This document shows, piece by piece, positions 45,921-56,135 of a stretch of DNA of 64,000 bases. Every line of letters starts with the position of its first letter. The first letter of the stretch is position 1. The stretch is taken from positions 186,001 through 250,000 of the forward strand of contig NZ_PIPN01000005.1 in assembly GCF_003986955.1 (NCBI RefSeq), given 5' to 3'. Source of the DNA: Aliidiomarina sedimenti (GTDB lineage Bacteria > Pseudomonadota > Gammaproteobacteria > Enterobacterales > Alteromonadaceae). A model generated the notes under the pieces. It did no database searches and was not told the origin of the DNA. It saw nothing but the letters and a program-made list of their open reading frames with translations. Position numbers and translations under genes: made by a program.

Positions 45921-46690
45921 AGTGCATCAACCTGAGTACGCAATGCTTCGACGACCGCAGGCAGTTGCTGCGCCATACAGCCGAATAACTCAGCGGGTAA
46001 GGTTAACTGAGGCTCTGTCAGCAAAGGGGTTAGCGCACCATGCAACAGATTTCTCGACGCCAGGGCAAACCCCTCGCCCTGTACCACCACCAGGTAATCC
46101 GGATCCAGCCGCACTATCTGTTCCGGTAGCAATGTCACCAGCCCGGATCCGGGCGCTGCGTTTACCGCCCCAAGCCGGGTAAGCAATTGGTCCCACAAGG
46201 TGTCGGCGGCAAAGCTGTAATGGTTGGCTTGCAACAGCAACACCCGTTTACGCTCGGCTTCAGGTAGAAACAGAGGCTGCGCCCATTCCATCGTTACGTC
46301 AATGTGCTGAGCATAGCCTGTCGCCTCAGAATAGCGTTGATAAAACTCGACCAGCTGCGACCAACTGTCGGGTTCGGGAAGTGTAGTAACTGTCACCGAA
46401 TGTCGACGCAATGCGTCTAACAGAAAGGGATTGCTAAACGGATTCGCCAGCACCAGATCAGGCTGCCAGCGCAGAATCCGTTCCAGATTGCCGGCATGCT
46501 GATCGGTTCGCAGTACATGCTCAGCGGCGTCCGGCACCGTGTCTTCAAGCAGCTGGTCAAAGCACATATTGAGCGACACAATTCGCTGGCCCGCATGAGC
46601 CGTTGCTGTCTGCAGCAGGATAAAGAAAACGCCCAGGCAAAGCCCCGCGCTCCGCGTCTTCAGGCGACTAGAGTTGGGCGAGGAAGTCAT
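45917..46690 (-). CDS. Periplasmic substrate-binding protein (BtuF/FhuD-like)
   Basis: I chose ATG 46690 (257 residues); a start 24 bp upstream is possible. The signal peptide ends near ATAHA (about residue 33). The mature protein starts with QRIVSLNMCFDQLL, typical of metal-chelate binding proteins, and PDLVLANPFSN follows. It delivers the ligand to the permease. It overlaps the end of the upstream PilZ gene by 23 bp and lacks a strong ribosome binding site. Confidence 0.8.
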   Translation of the reverse strand: MTSSPNSSRLKTRSAGLCLGVFFILLQTATAHAGQRIVSLNMCFDQLLEDTVPDAAEHVLRTDQHAGNLERILRWQPDLVLANPFSNPFLLDALRRHSVTVTTLPEPDSWSQLVEFYQRYSEATGYAQHIDVTMEWAQPLFLPEAERKRVLLLQANHYSFAADTLWDQLLTRLGAVNAAPGSGLVTLLPEQIVRLDPDYLVVVQGEGFALASRNLLHGALTPLLTEPQLTLPAELFGCMAQQLPAVVEALRTQVDAL

Positions 46691-49220
46691 CCAGACGTTG
46701 CGCCTGTTCGTCACGCTGTTGTTTGCTTAAAGGAAGACGGTTCATTAGCTCAGTCGTACAGTCAATCACATCGACCAGGCCAACCACACTCCAAAGGTCT
46801 TTCTCGAGCTGTTGAGCCTTATGCGCAGCGTATAAGTTGATGTACTTAAACTCTTTGGAAATAAACGCAATATCCGGTTTGCCGGTGCGATTGATCTCCA
46901 TCCGCAGTAACATCAGACTGCCACTGGCGAGGGCATTTTCAATGAAGGCTTTTTCGATTTCTGCCGACTTAAACTGCGACTTATAGCGCCGCTCAACCTG
47001 CACCACGCCGCGCCGGTAACGAAGAAACACATACATTTCCAGCAATTGTGGGCGCGAGTTCTGTTCCAGTTTATTCCAGCGCATTTTCAACTGGCTGCCC
47101 ATTTGCTCTTTATCCAGGAACGGGCGCAGGCTGGCCTGCTCTGGTCCTTGCGCTAAACCCAGCGAAAGCTCTTTCATAGGCTGGCGCAACGGCGTCACAC
47201 CCAGCATATCAATACCAAATTCGCCCTTGCTTTCCCGGTGCAGATAAATTGGCAGCGTCATCAGGGCGTGGCTATACAAATTGCGCAAGCACAGCTGCAA
47301 GCCATGCAGACTTCCCGACTGGCGGGTATTCAGCACTTCATCCTGATTATTCTTAATCATCTCTTTGATGTATTCACGACCATCATGGGTTTCGCTTTTT
47401 ACATCCGCGCGCAGGTGCAACGTGGTTTTATCTTTAGCCAGATGCATTACCTCATAACGCAAATGGCCTAAATTAAAACCCTGTGCCCGTTTCGCCAGCT
47501 GGATCATATCAATTTCAACGTAGTCACCGGCTTTCACGTCCAGCGCTTCCTCAACATCGACCTGCATGCCCATGGTCGAAATATCGCGCGTTGTGCCTAA
47601 CAGGGTCCGCTCGCCACCACGCACGCGAACGCGGGTACGATAGCCAAAGCGACTTTCCGATCTAAAATTGACAAAGCTGTAGGCAACCCGCTGCAGTTCC
47701 AGTGGAACCTTTCTTGAAACGACAAAGCTTTTCAGCCCAACTAGTTCTTCTTTCTTGCAATGGTAATGTTCGTAACGTGCCGGGTCAGGGGTAATGTCAT
47801 TGAGCAGGCCGACATGGGTGAGGCCATTAATCTGACGCATCACATCCGGCGCTGGCGGGCGCTGCAGATGCTTCTCCCGTTGCAGAATTTCCTGCGGTAA
47901 GGTCACCGGTGACCATGCCTTACCCAGGTCGAGACGGGCAAAACTGAAACTGTAGACTTTAAAGCTATTGGTGCGGCTTGCGTAGGCAAGAAAAATTCGT
48001 TTTAACTTCTCGTTCTGGTTCAGTTCAAAGTCAGTTGCCGCGTAAAAATACACGTTCCCCTGGCGTAGCATCTGGAAGGTATAAAAAACCGTGTGCGCAT
48101 AAGTGCCCGGGTGGTCTTTAAGGTGACGTAGAAAATGACTTAGTCGCTTGCCGGTAAACAAGCCCGGCAACTGGTTCTTATTCTCTTCATTTAACCAGTC
48201 ATCCAGCACTCCTGCATTGTTCTCAGTTTCGAGCGCCATGGCACTGAACATGCGGTTTTCCTGGCGACGGAAATAAAGCGGCACGCCACTCATTCGCGGA
48301 AAATAGAACTGCTCATGTCCTTTCGCGACCACTGCACTATAGGTATTGTCGACGTTGACTTTGTAGCGCCGTTTATAGCCGTTAATAAAGCGTACCAAAA
48401 ACTCGTCAAATTCTTTGGATTCAAAATCGACATCACGAACCAGACGCAGGTAAAGGAAGTCTTTGCGGCTCTCGATCCCGACCACCTGATAGGGCACCAC
48501 AAAATTAGGGTCGAAGGTAAATTCCTGCGCTAAGCCGGTAAAGCGAACGCCTAAGGTACTGCCTTCGGTGACATCTAACTCGGGGGTGATTTTGATTTGC
48601 ATACCACTGACTGAAATATTGGTGGTAATGGCTTCAATATCATCGCCTAAGCCGGTTTTTATCATCACCTGAACGGCGAAGTTCATCCGTTCTTCTTTAC
48701 GGTGATGGTAGGTACCAAAAGTAAAGTAAGGCGCTTCCAGCGCTTTATCAACCGCCACGGTGACTTCTGCAGTGGTTTTTTCACCGGCTGAGGCTTCACC
48801 TGGAATTAGCGGGGTTTCCTCCGCGATGGCGCGTCGTTTAGCCGCCGCGAGCGCTCGTGCTCGCTCCCGTTTTGCGATAATGCGGAAATTATTCTCAGCG
48901 TTATGGACCTGCTCATAGGTATCTTCGGTGTAGACACCGCGGTAATGGGATAAACCGGATTCAAAGATACTAATTGCGACATCGTCCATATAATGGACGA
49001 ACCCCTTGTGTTTATAAGGGCGGCAGTGGCCATCAACACGCTTACGCAGATCAATTGCTTTGCGACACGGCCGCGCAAGCCGACGTAATTCGGCCTTCAG
49101 CTTGAAGCGCTCAGGGCCTGACAGGTCAGTGGTTAGGGCTGAAAAGATCGAGTCAAACTCCGGTTCGTTGACAACCGGTTTGAGTTGTTCGATTAATTGT
49201 TGCTTGGCAACAGTATCCAT
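46668..49220 (-). CDS. Large protein with two PilZ domains (850 aa)
   Basis: The first PilZ domain (about 172-280) has RKEER at 174-178 and NISVSG at 201-206. The second (about 520-610) has RFGYR and DISTMG. Both carry the RxxxR and D/NxSxxG motifs needed for cyclic di-GMP binding. The remainder (N-terminal helical part, a mid section and a 200-residue C-terminal region) has no recognisable domain. No signal peptide or membrane helix is evident. It probably acts as a c-di-GMP-responsive effector. It is divergent to radA. Confidence 0.82.
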   Translation of the reverse strand: MDTVAKQQLIEQLKPVVNEPEFDSIFSALTTDLSGPERFKLKAELRRLARPCRKAIDLRKRVDGHCRPYKHKGFVHYMDDVAISIFESGLSHYRGVYTEDTYEQVHNAENNFRIIAKRERARALAAAKRRAIAEETPLIPGEASAGEKTTAEVTVAVDKALEAPYFTFGTYHHRKEERMNFAVQVMIKTGLGDDIEAITTNISVSGMQIKITPELDVTEGSTLGVRFTGLAQEFTFDPNFVVPYQVVGIESRKDFLYLRLVRDVDFESKEFDEFLVRFINGYKRRYKVNVDNTYSAVVAKGHEQFYFPRMSGVPLYFRRQENRMFSAMALETENNAGVLDDWLNEENKNQLPGLFTGKRLSHFLRHLKDHPGTYAHTVFYTFQMLRQGNVYFYAATDFELNQNEKLKRIFLAYASRTNSFKVYSFSFARLDLGKAWSPVTLPQEILQREKHLQRPPAPDVMRQINGLTHVGLLNDITPDPARYEHYHCKKEELVGLKSFVVSRKVPLELQRVAYSFVNFRSESRFGYRTRVRVRGGERTLLGTTRDISTMGMQVDVEEALDVKAGDYVEIDMIQLAKRAQGFNLGHLRYEVMHLAKDKTTLHLRADVKSETHDGREYIKEMIKNNQDEVLNTRQSGSLHGLQLCLRNLYSHALMTLPIYLHRESKGEFGIDMLGVTPLRQPMKELSLGLAQGPEQASLRPFLDKEQMGSQLKMRWNKLEQNSRPQLLEMYVFLRYRRGVVQVERRYKSQFKSAEIEKAFIENALASGSLMLLRMEINRTGKPDIAFISKEFKYINLYAAHKAQQLEKDLWSVVGLVDVIDCTTELMNRLPLSKQQRDEQAQRLDDFLAQL

Positions 49221-49369
49221 TTTTGCGCTATCCTGCGTGTCTCTTTTGATTTGTTATCACGGGAAGTATTGTCGCCATTATGAAAAGACTTGCGTGGAAT
49301 GTCGATACTTTAACGCAGATCTGACACTAATTGCCAATTCGTCGCTAGTTATAAGGTACCTCAACCCGC

Positions 49370-50743
49370 ATGGCCAAGAGTAAACAAAAAACCGCTTACA
49401 TATGCACCGACTGTGGCGCTGACTATCCCCGCTGGATGGGACAGTGCAGTGAATGCAAAGCCTGGAATACCATTTCCGAAGTCCGCCTGGGGGCCGCTCA
49501 GAGCACGCGCACCCCGGCCGGAAGAGCCGGTTTTACAGGTCTGGTCGACGCTAAGGTGCAAACCCTCAGTGAAGTGGACTTGCAGCAGGTCCCACGATTC
49601 AGTTCTGGTTTTGCTGAACTGGACCGGGTGTTGGGTGGTGGCGTCGTGCCAGGCTCGGCCATTCTGATTGGTGGGTCCCCCGGTGCCGGTAAAAGCACCT
49701 TGTTATTACAGACCATGTGCCTCCTTGGCGAGCGAATGAACGCGTTGTATGTAACCGGCGAGGAATCCTTGCAACAGGTTGCCATGCGCGCCCAGCGCCT
49801 GCAATTACCGACCAACAAATTGCGCATGCTGGCAGAAACATCGATTGAAACCATCTGTCAGTTGGCTGATCAGGAAAAACCAGCGGTCATGGTTATCGAC
49901 TCGATCCAGGTCATGCACCTGAGCGATATCCAGTCGGCGCCCGGCAGTGTCTCGCAGGTGCGCGAAACAGCTGCTTACCTGACCCGTTACGCCAAACAAA
50001 ATAACGTGGCCATTATTATGGTCGGGCACGTGACCAAAGACGGTTCGCTGGCAGGTCCAAAAGTCCTTGAGCACTGCATTGACTGCTCAATCATCCTCGA
50101 TGGTGATGGCGACTCGCGTTACCGCACCTTACGCGGCACCAAAAACCGCTTTGGGGCAGTCAACGAACTGGGTGTGTTTGCGATGACCGGCGCTGGGCTG
50201 AAAGAAGTCAAAAACCCCTCCGCTATTTTCCTCTCACGGGCCGATGAACATGGTAGCGGCTCCGTGGTCATGGTGATCTGGGAAGGAACGCGACCACTGC
50301 TGGTGGAAATTCAGGCGCTGGTGGACCATTCACAGTTGGCCAATCCTCGCCGGGTCGCGGTCGGCACCGAGCAAAATCGGCTGGCCCTGTTACTGGCAGT
50401 GCTCCATCGCCATGGTGGCCTCGCCCTGGGTGATCAGGACGTATTCGTGAACGTGGTGGGTGGTGTTCGTGTGGCCGAAACTGGCTCTGATCTGGCGTTA
50501 TTGCTGGCCATTGTATCCAGTTTTAAGAACAGAGAACTGCCGCGTGATCTGATTGTGTTTGGCGAAGTCGGTCTGGCAGGTGAAATACGCCCGGTTACCA
50601 ATGGCAGTGAACGTTTAAATGAAGCTGCAAAACACGGCTTTAAACGAGCGATTGTTCCGGTTGCCAACGCGCCTAAACAGCCTCCGGCAGGCATGCAGAT
50701 CATCACCGTGAAAACGGTGGCTGACGCGTTAGAGCAAATCTGA
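49370..50743 (+). CDS. radA: DNA repair protein RadA
   Basis: This 457-residue protein has a zinc finger (Cys12, Cys15, Cys26, Cys29), a RecA-like ATPase (Walker A GGSPGAGKST), the KNRFG motif and a C-terminal Lon-protease-like domain (GEVGLAGEIRPV). It promotes branch migration in recombination. It is close to smp/serB, as in E. coli. The start ATG 49370 has only a distant AAGGT. Confidence 0.95.
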   Translation: MAKSKQKTAYICTDCGADYPRWMGQCSECKAWNTISEVRLGAAQSTRTPAGRAGFTGLVDAKVQTLSEVDLQQVPRFSSGFAELDRVLGGGVVPGSAILIGGSPGAGKSTLLLQTMCLLGERMNALYVTGEESLQQVAMRAQRLQLPTNKLRMLAETSIETICQLADQEKPAVMVIDSIQVMHLSDIQSAPGSVSQVRETAAYLTRYAKQNNVAIIMVGHVTKDGSLAGPKVLEHCIDCSIILDGDGDSRYRTLRGTKNRFGAVNELGVFAMTGAGLKEVKNPSAIFLSRADEHGSGSVVMVIWEGTRPLLVEIQALVDHSQLANPRRVAVGTEQNRLALLLAVLHRHGGLALGDQDVFVNVVGGVRVAETGSDLALLLAIVSSFKNRELPRDLIVFGEVGLAGEIRPVTNGSERLNEAAKHGFKRAIVPVANAPKQPPAGMQIITVKTVADALEQI

Positions 50744-50764
50744 TTCAGCGATGAGGGCAGACCT

Positions 50765-51529
50765 TTAGCAATTGAGGTTAAACAGCCGGCGTGAGTTCTG
50801 CCATAGCGCCTCGCGCAAGACCTCAGGGGGCTCAGAGCGAAGGCTGCACAATGCATCAAATACCCGGGTGATATAAGCCGGTTCGTTGCGCTGCCCTTGT
50901 TTGCCACAGGTCGGCATATCCGGACTGTCCGTTTCCAGCAGTAAAGCATGTAATGGCAACGCGCCGATAGCCGCACGGGTCTTGCGGGCGCGGGTATAGG
51001 TAATGACGCCGCCGACCCCAAGCGAGAAGCCCTGCTCAACCCACGCCTCAGCCTGTTGCTGGCTGCCACTGAATGCGTGTACCACCCCTCGGGTAAGACC
51101 GCTGTCACGTACCATTTTTAAAATTTCATCAAGGGTTTTGCGGTGATGCAAAATAACTGGCAAGTCAAACTCCACGGCTATTTGCAGTTGCGCCTGCAAT
51201 AACTGCCGTTGTTTATCCATTGCCTCACAGGTGGCATCCAGACCTATCTCACCGACTGCCACCGCCCCCCCTTTACCAAGCTCGATGCTAAGCTGCTCAA
51301 GGTCTGACTGCTGGTGTTCTGCAATAAAGTAAGGGTGCAAACCAAAGGCGTTGTGCCAGTTCTGATAGTGTCTCGCGAAATTGCGTTGTTGAGCCCAGCT
51401 AGCTTTGCTAACGCCGGGCACCACCAGATGCGTCACCCCAACCTGATGCGCGCGCATCAGCATCTCCGCGCGGTCATCATCAAATTCAGTGAAGTTTAAA
51501 TGGCAATGGGTGTCTATTAGTGCAGCCAT
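50765..51529 (-). CDS. TatD family hydrolase
   Basis: This 254-residue metal-dependent hydrolase begins LIDTHCHLN (HxH metal site). GEIGLD follows near residue 92, then VILHHRKTLDE, VVHAFSGS and the ETDSPDMP region. Members are 3'-5' exonucleases or deoxyribonucleases. It lies 22 bp from the convergent radA stop and 4 bp downstream of the smp-like gene. Confidence 0.92.
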   Translation of the reverse strand: MAALIDTHCHLNFTEFDDDRAEMLMRAHQVGVTHLVVPGVSKASWAQQRNFARHYQNWHNAFGLHPYFIAEHQQSDLEQLSIELGKGGAVAVGEIGLDATCEAMDKQRQLLQAQLQIAVEFDLPVILHHRKTLDEILKMVRDSGLTRGVVHAFSGSQQQAEAWVEQGFSLGVGGVITYTRARKTRAAIGALPLHALLLETDSPDMPTCGKQGQRNEPAYITRVFDALCSLRSEPPEVLREALWQNSRRLFNLNC

Positions 51530-51533
51530 GGGA

Positions 51534-52148
51534 CTACTCTACAGGCGGAACCTGACGGGGACGTCGTTTTAGCAGCGCGGCGGCAAACAGCATACCGGCA
51601 ACCACAGCGAGGAAAAGCATGAAGCCGGTCTTTTGCTGATAGTCGCGCTGATAAATGCGTGAGTCAGACATGATCCGATTGTAGTCAAAGGTAATGCGCA
51701 TAAAGCCAATTGCATCGCCTTCTTCTTCAATTGGTTGCACCATGGGCACCGCCCACATTGGGGCTGGCAGGCTGTTGAGAAAAGTCTGCACGGGCAGGTC
51801 GTGACCCGCCCGGATCAATGATTGACCCTGCGCATCCTGGATCGACACTTCAAGAATAGCCTCCTGACGCCGCAAATGTTCAGCCAAGCCCTGCAGCGCA
51901 TCCACATTGTCGTCCGAAATCCAGACCCGGGCTTCATGCGAAGCCTGAGCAAGAATCACTCGCGCCAATTGTTCGGTATGCAGGATACGCACATCCTCGC
52001 CGCGTTGCTCAGCTCCAAACCAGGTTAGCGCAATCCAAAGGATAAGCGCTAAGGCGACCAGCAGCTGCAGAATGCGTCGATATAGATGTTCACCGGTCAC
52101 AAACCAGTGCTTGGTCCAATCAATCAAGGTCTCTTTCATGCTGGTCAT
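51534..52148 (-). CDS. Smp/YtjB (AhpA-like) membrane protein
   Basis: This 204-residue protein has an N-terminal membrane helix (about 25-45), a roughly 120-residue periplasmic domain (HTEQLARVILAQASHEARVWIS, GFMRITFDYN) and a second helix near 175-195. It is divergent to serB, exactly as smp (ytjB) in E. coli. Function is uncertain. A second start ATG 9 bp downstream is possible. A small inverted repeat (AGCGTG/CACGCT, 52159-52174) lies in the gap. Confidence 0.78.
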   Translation of the reverse strand: MTSMKETLIDWTKHWFVTGEHLYRRILQLLVALALILWIALTWFGAEQRGEDVRILHTEQLARVILAQASHEARVWISDDNVDALQGLAEHLRRQEAILEVSIQDAQGQSLIRAGHDLPVQTFLNSLPAPMWAVPMVQPIEEEGDAIGFMRITFDYNRIMSDSRIYQRDYQQKTGFMLFLAVVAGMLFAAALLKRRPRQVPPVE

Positions 52149-52322
52149 ACTATAATAAAGCGTGCCGACACGCTAGCTTTTGACAGATTGATAGCTGGTT
52201 TACCCCGCCACCCCGTAAGTAGTTCATTTAGCGTCGTTATTCTTTGCTAAAATTGGTACTTAGCGCTTTAATAAAGCGACCGTTCCCTGAGAGCCAAGAC
52301 ACAACAAAAATAAGGATTCGTC

Positions 52323-53000
52323 GTGAGTACTCAAGCAGCAGGCCGCCCCCGGCCAGCCCCCATATTGGCCGAACGCGGCATGGCTGTGTTCGATATGGAC
52401 TCCACCTTAATTGACATGGAATGCATTGATGCAATCGCGGCGGCAGCAGGCTGCGGTGAAAAGGTAGCGGCTATTACTGAACGCGCGATGCGCGGTGAAA
52501 TTGATTTTGTGGCAAGTTTAACTGAACGCGTGGCCGCGCTTAAAGGAGTCCACCTTGAAGTCCTCGATACCATTCGCGACGAGCTGCCGGTGATGCCGGG
52601 GGTAGCGGAGTTATTAACGACACTACGTGAACGACGCTGGCGCACGGTGCTGGTGTCCGGTGGCTTTACCTGGTTTGCGGATGAACTGGCGCGACGCTTT
52701 AATTTTGACGTGGTGGTCAGCAACTACCTGGAGATTGATGACAACGACTGCCTCACGGGTACGCTCGGTGGCCGGATCGTCGATGCAGAGGTAAAAGCGG
52801 ACACCCTGGTACAATTGACGAATCAATATGGCTTACCGCGTTCGCAGGTGCTTGCGGTCGGCGACGGCGCGAACGACCTGCCCATGTTACAGGCCGCCGG
52901 TTTTGGCATCGCGTTTATGGCCAAACCAATACTGCGCGACGTTGCCGATTACTGCCTCGACGAGAAAGATCTGTCGCGCATCCTCACCCTCTTACGTTAG
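52323..53000 (+). CDS. serB: Phosphoserine phosphatase
   Basis: The GTG start at 52323 has AAGGA 6 bp upstream. The 225-residue HAD enzyme has motif I FDMDST (Asp24, Asp26), the Ser in LVSGGF and motif III-IV GDGANDLPM. It is a short form that lacks the N-terminal ACT-like region of E. coli SerB (322). It completes serine synthesis. It is convergent with prfC. Confidence 0.93.
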   Translation: MSTQAAGRPRPAPILAERGMAVFDMDSTLIDMECIDAIAAAAGCGEKVAAITERAMRGEIDFVASLTERVAALKGVHLEVLDTIRDELPVMPGVAELLTTLRERRWRTVLVSGGFTWFADELARRFNFDVVVSNYLEIDDNDCLTGTLGGRIVDAEVKADTLVQLTNQYGLPRSQVLAVGDGANDLPMLQAAGFGIAFMAKPILRDVADYCLDEKDLSRILTLLR

Positions 53001-53039
53001 CCTGCACGGCCACTCAGAGAACATATCGCGCGCAGCAGA

Positions 53040-54635
53040 TCAGTGCTCGCGCGTATGCTCAAATTCAATATCCGGATAGCGTTCCTGAGTTAAGCTCAGG
53101 TTGGCCATGGTGGGTGCGATATAGGTCAGATTGTCGCCCCCATCCAACGCCAGGTTATGCTCGGCTTTGCGACGGAACTCATCAAGCTTCTTCGAATCGT
53201 TCGAATACACCCAGCGTGCGGTCGCTACCTGAATATTCTCGTAAATGGCATCGACGTTGTATTCAGATTTAAGGCGATGTACCACAACGTCAAACTGCAG
53301 TACCCCGACCGCACCAACAATCAAGTCGTTGCTGATTAACGGACGAAAAACCTGCACTGCGCCTTCTTCTGACAACTGCACCAGCCCTTTTAATAACTGC
53401 TTCTGTTTGAGTGGATCTTTTAACCGGATACGACGGAAAAGTTCCGGCGCGAAGTTTGGAATGCCAGCAAATTTAAAGTCATCGCCAGCAGTGAAGGTAT
53501 CGCCAATCTGGATCGTGCCGTGGTTATGCAAACCGATAATATCACCGGGAAAAGCTTCGTCCACGTGGGCCCGGTCACCGGCGAGAAAGGTCAGCGCATC
53601 CGCAATACGTACATCTTTACCAAGACGTACGTGCTTCATTTTCATGCCCTTTTCGTATTTGCCCGAGACAATGCGCATGAACGCAACGCGGTCACGGTGT
53701 TTCGGGTCCATATTGGCCTGGATTTTAAACACGAACCCGGAAAAATCGGGCGAATCCGCAGACACCGTCTGTGCTTTATCCGTTTCCCGGCCCAGCGGGG
53801 TCGGCGCCCAATCAACCAGGCCATCCAGCATATGGTCGACACCAAAGTTGCCCAACGCGGTACCGAAAAACACCGGGGTTAACTCACCTGCCATGAACAT
53901 TTCCTGATCGAACTCATTCGAGGCACCGCGAACCAGATCAATCTGTTCACGCAACTCTTCGGCCCACACTCCAATGCGCTTATCCAGCTCAGGATTATCC
54001 AGCCCTTTAATGATATCGACTTCCTGAATACGATGACCCTGGCCGCTCTTATAGAAAATGGTTTCGTCGCGGATCAGGTGGTAAACGCCTTTAAAGTTTT
54101 TCCCTGACCCAATCGGCCAGGTAATCGGCGCACACATGATTTTCAGAACATTCTCTACTTCATCCAGCAGTTCAAACGGGTCGCGTGTATCCCGATCCAC
54201 CTTGTTCATAAAGGTCAGAATCGGCGTGTCGCGCAGCCGTGTAACGTCCATCAGTTTGATGGTTCTGGTCTCTACACCTTTAGCACTGTCAATTACCATC
54301 AGGCAGGAATCGACCGCAGTGAGTGTACGGTAGGTATCTTCAGAGAAATCTTCATGGCCCGGCGTGTCTAACAAGTTGACCAGCTCGTCATGATAGGGAA
54401 ACTGCATCACCGAGGTGGTCACTGAGATACCCCGTTCCTTCTCCATCTCCATCCAGTCTGACTTGGCGTGTTGTCCCGATTTTTTACCTTTAACGGTACC
54501 CGCCTTTTGCAGCTTCTGGCCATGCAAAAGTACTTTCTCGGTGATCGTGGTTTTACCCGCATCAGGGTGCGAAATAATCGCAAAAGTACGCCGTTTAGCT
54601 ACTTCAGCAGCCACTTCCTTCGCCAACTCAGACAT
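53040..54635 (-). CDS. prfC: Peptide chain release factor 3
   Basis: This 531-residue GTPase has a P-loop SHPDAGKTT, switch [18 protein letters not shown] and NKxD in NKVDRD. It is nearly the E. coli length (529). It recycles RF1/RF2 after termination. The gene order serB-prfC is convergent. The start ATG 54635 has weak upstream signals. Confidence 0.96.
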   Translation of the reverse strand: MSELAKEVAAEVAKRRTFAIISHPDAGKTTITEKVLLHGQKLQKAGTVKGKKSGQHAKSDWMEMEKERGISVTTSVMQFPYHDELVNLLDTPGHEDFSEDTYRTLTAVDSCLMVIDSAKGVETRTIKLMDVTRLRDTPILTFMNKVDRDTRDPFELLDEVENVLKIMCAPITWPIGSGKNFKGVYHLIRDETIFYKSGQGHRIQEVDIIKGLDNPELDKRIGVWAEELREQIDLVRGASNEFDQEMFMAGELTPVFFGTALGNFGVDHMLDGLVDWAPTPLGRETDKAQTVSADSPDFSGFVFKIQANMDPKHRDRVAFMRIVSGKYEKGMKMKHVRLGKDVRIADALTFLAGDRAHVDEAFPGDIIGLHNHGTIQIGDTFTAGDDFKFAGIPNFAPELFRRIRLKDPLKQKQLLKGLVQLSEEGAVQVFRPLISNDLIVGAVGVLQFDVVVHRLKSEYNVDAIYENIQVATARWVYSNDSKKLDEFRRKAEHNLALDGGDNLTYIAPTMANLSLTQERYPDIEFEHTREH

Positions 54636-54784
54636 GCACTCACTCTATTTACTAGTTACCCAATTATAGGCACGAATTCTACACCATCCCGCCGCTTCAT
54701 GAAACGAGCACGGGGCCTGAATATTGAATCCCTGCGCTACATCGAAGCCGCGCCCGCCACATTTGGTCAGAATCGTCTGAACCG

Positions 54785-56110
54785 CTATGCCACCGGCCAA
54801 CACAAGCGGACCTGCAAGCCCGGGTTGGCCGCCTCGATGACTAGCTGTCCATTGGAACCTGCACAAATCTGCTCGACAATAGCCAGTCCTAGTCCACTTC
54901 CCTGCTGAGTGTGGTTTGCCCGCCAGAAACGTTCTGTTGCCTGAGCCATATCCCGAGCCTTCATCCCTGGCCCATAATCCCGCACTACCAGGCAATGGCA
55001 ATCTCCACACTCGATAGCACGCACTTCAACCGGGCTTGAAACCTGCTCATTAACAGCGTAACTGAGCGCATTGTCGATAAGGTTACGCAGTGCCATTGCG
55101 GCGGTTGCACTATCTAATGGAAAGCGCAGACTCAGGTCTCCAGCAATTTCCAGCCGGGATAGATCGTCAATATCAGCGATTGCCAACTCGATAACCTCTC
55201 CGGCACTGCTCGATGTCTGGTTAAAAGCCATTTCATCGGCATCCAACCGCGCCAACACTAGCAGCTGGTCGATGACTTGCTGCATACGTTCGACGGCTGC
55301 ATTGGCTTCTAGTAAAACCTCGTTGCGTTCAGCCTGCGGTAAGCGGGTCGCCAATTGCAGGTTGGTTTTTATGGCGGTCAGCGGCGTGCGTAACTCATGC
55401 GCAGCATCAGCTGTAAAACGCTGCTCACGCCGGACTAAGGTCGCAACCCGTTCCAGCAATTGATTAAGACTGCTTAGTACAGGTTCGATTTCTTGCGGCA
55501 GCGCTAATTGAATCGGTTCTAACGCCTCCGGACGTCGCTGCTTAAGAGCCTGCCCCATACTAAGCAGGGGTTTCAGGCCCCGTTTGATGCCCCACCAAGT
55601 CGCCAGCAACATACCTATCAGAGCAATCAGTACGGGCCCTGCCACTACAATTAAAACACCCTGGTACAAAGCATCCCGCTCACTCATACGATCCGCTGTG
55701 GTAATCACCATACCGCGATGCTCAAGGGTAAAAAGGCGCCATTGCGTGCCTTCAAAGTTGCGCTGCGAAAATCCACTTTGCGGAGTATCCAGTAAGCTGG
55801 CCATATCATCGGCAGTTCGTAATACCAATTCGCCGGATTGCCAGCGCACCTGACAGGCCACCCCATCCAAGGGTGAAGTTAAGTAGTTGGTGGTCAGCTG
55901 ACTATCGTTCAGCGCCCCTTCCGGCAATTGGTCCAAAACCCCCGCTACCACCCGGGCTGTCGCTGCAAGCCTCTGATCCAGCGTGTGTCTCATTTGGGTC
56001 TGCAAATCGAGTAGCAACCACACTGAGACCACTGACCACACCAGCACGAACGAGCCAAGCAGACTAATTAGCAACCGACCTTGAATACTTAATGGGCGTC
56101 TTTTCATCAT
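54785..56110 (-). CDS. Sensor histidine kinase (QseC/PmrB-like)
   Basis: I chose ATG 56110, with AAAGG 8 bp upstream (441 residues). Two membrane helices (about 13-35 and 155-180) flank a roughly 120-residue periplasmic sensor. The H-box AAHELRTPLTAIK (about residue 243), N-box NLIDNALSYA, and G-boxes DYGPGM and GSGLGLAIV are all present. It pairs with the response regulator 25 bp upstream. The stimulus is unknown. Confidence 0.93.
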   Translation of the reverse strand: MMKRRPLSIQGRLLISLLGSFVLVWSVVSVWLLLDLQTQMRHTLDQRLAATARVVAGVLDQLPEGALNDSQLTTNYLTSPLDGVACQVRWQSGELVLRTADDMASLLDTPQSGFSQRNFEGTQWRLFTLEHRGMVITTADRMSERDALYQGVLIVVAGPVLIALIGMLLATWWGIKRGLKPLLSMGQALKQRRPEALEPIQLALPQEIEPVLSSLNQLLERVATLVRREQRFTADAAHELRTPLTAIKTNLQLATRLPQAERNEVLLEANAAVERMQQVIDQLLVLARLDADEMAFNQTSSSAGEVIELAIADIDDLSRLEIAGDLSLRFPLDSATAAMALRNLIDNALSYAVNEQVSSPVEVRAIECGDCHCLVVRDYGPGMKARDMAQATERFWRANHTQQGSGLGLAIVEQICAGSNGQLVIEAANPGLQVRLCWPVA

Positions 56111-56135
56111 GTGTTGTACCTTTTGCTGCTGCGCC

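Noticed and set aside
44000-46714. Cobalamin riboswitch near the BtuB/BtuFCD-like genes
   Set aside because: No B12-box (GCCACTG) in an intergenic leader; the only similar string lies inside the PilZ coding region.
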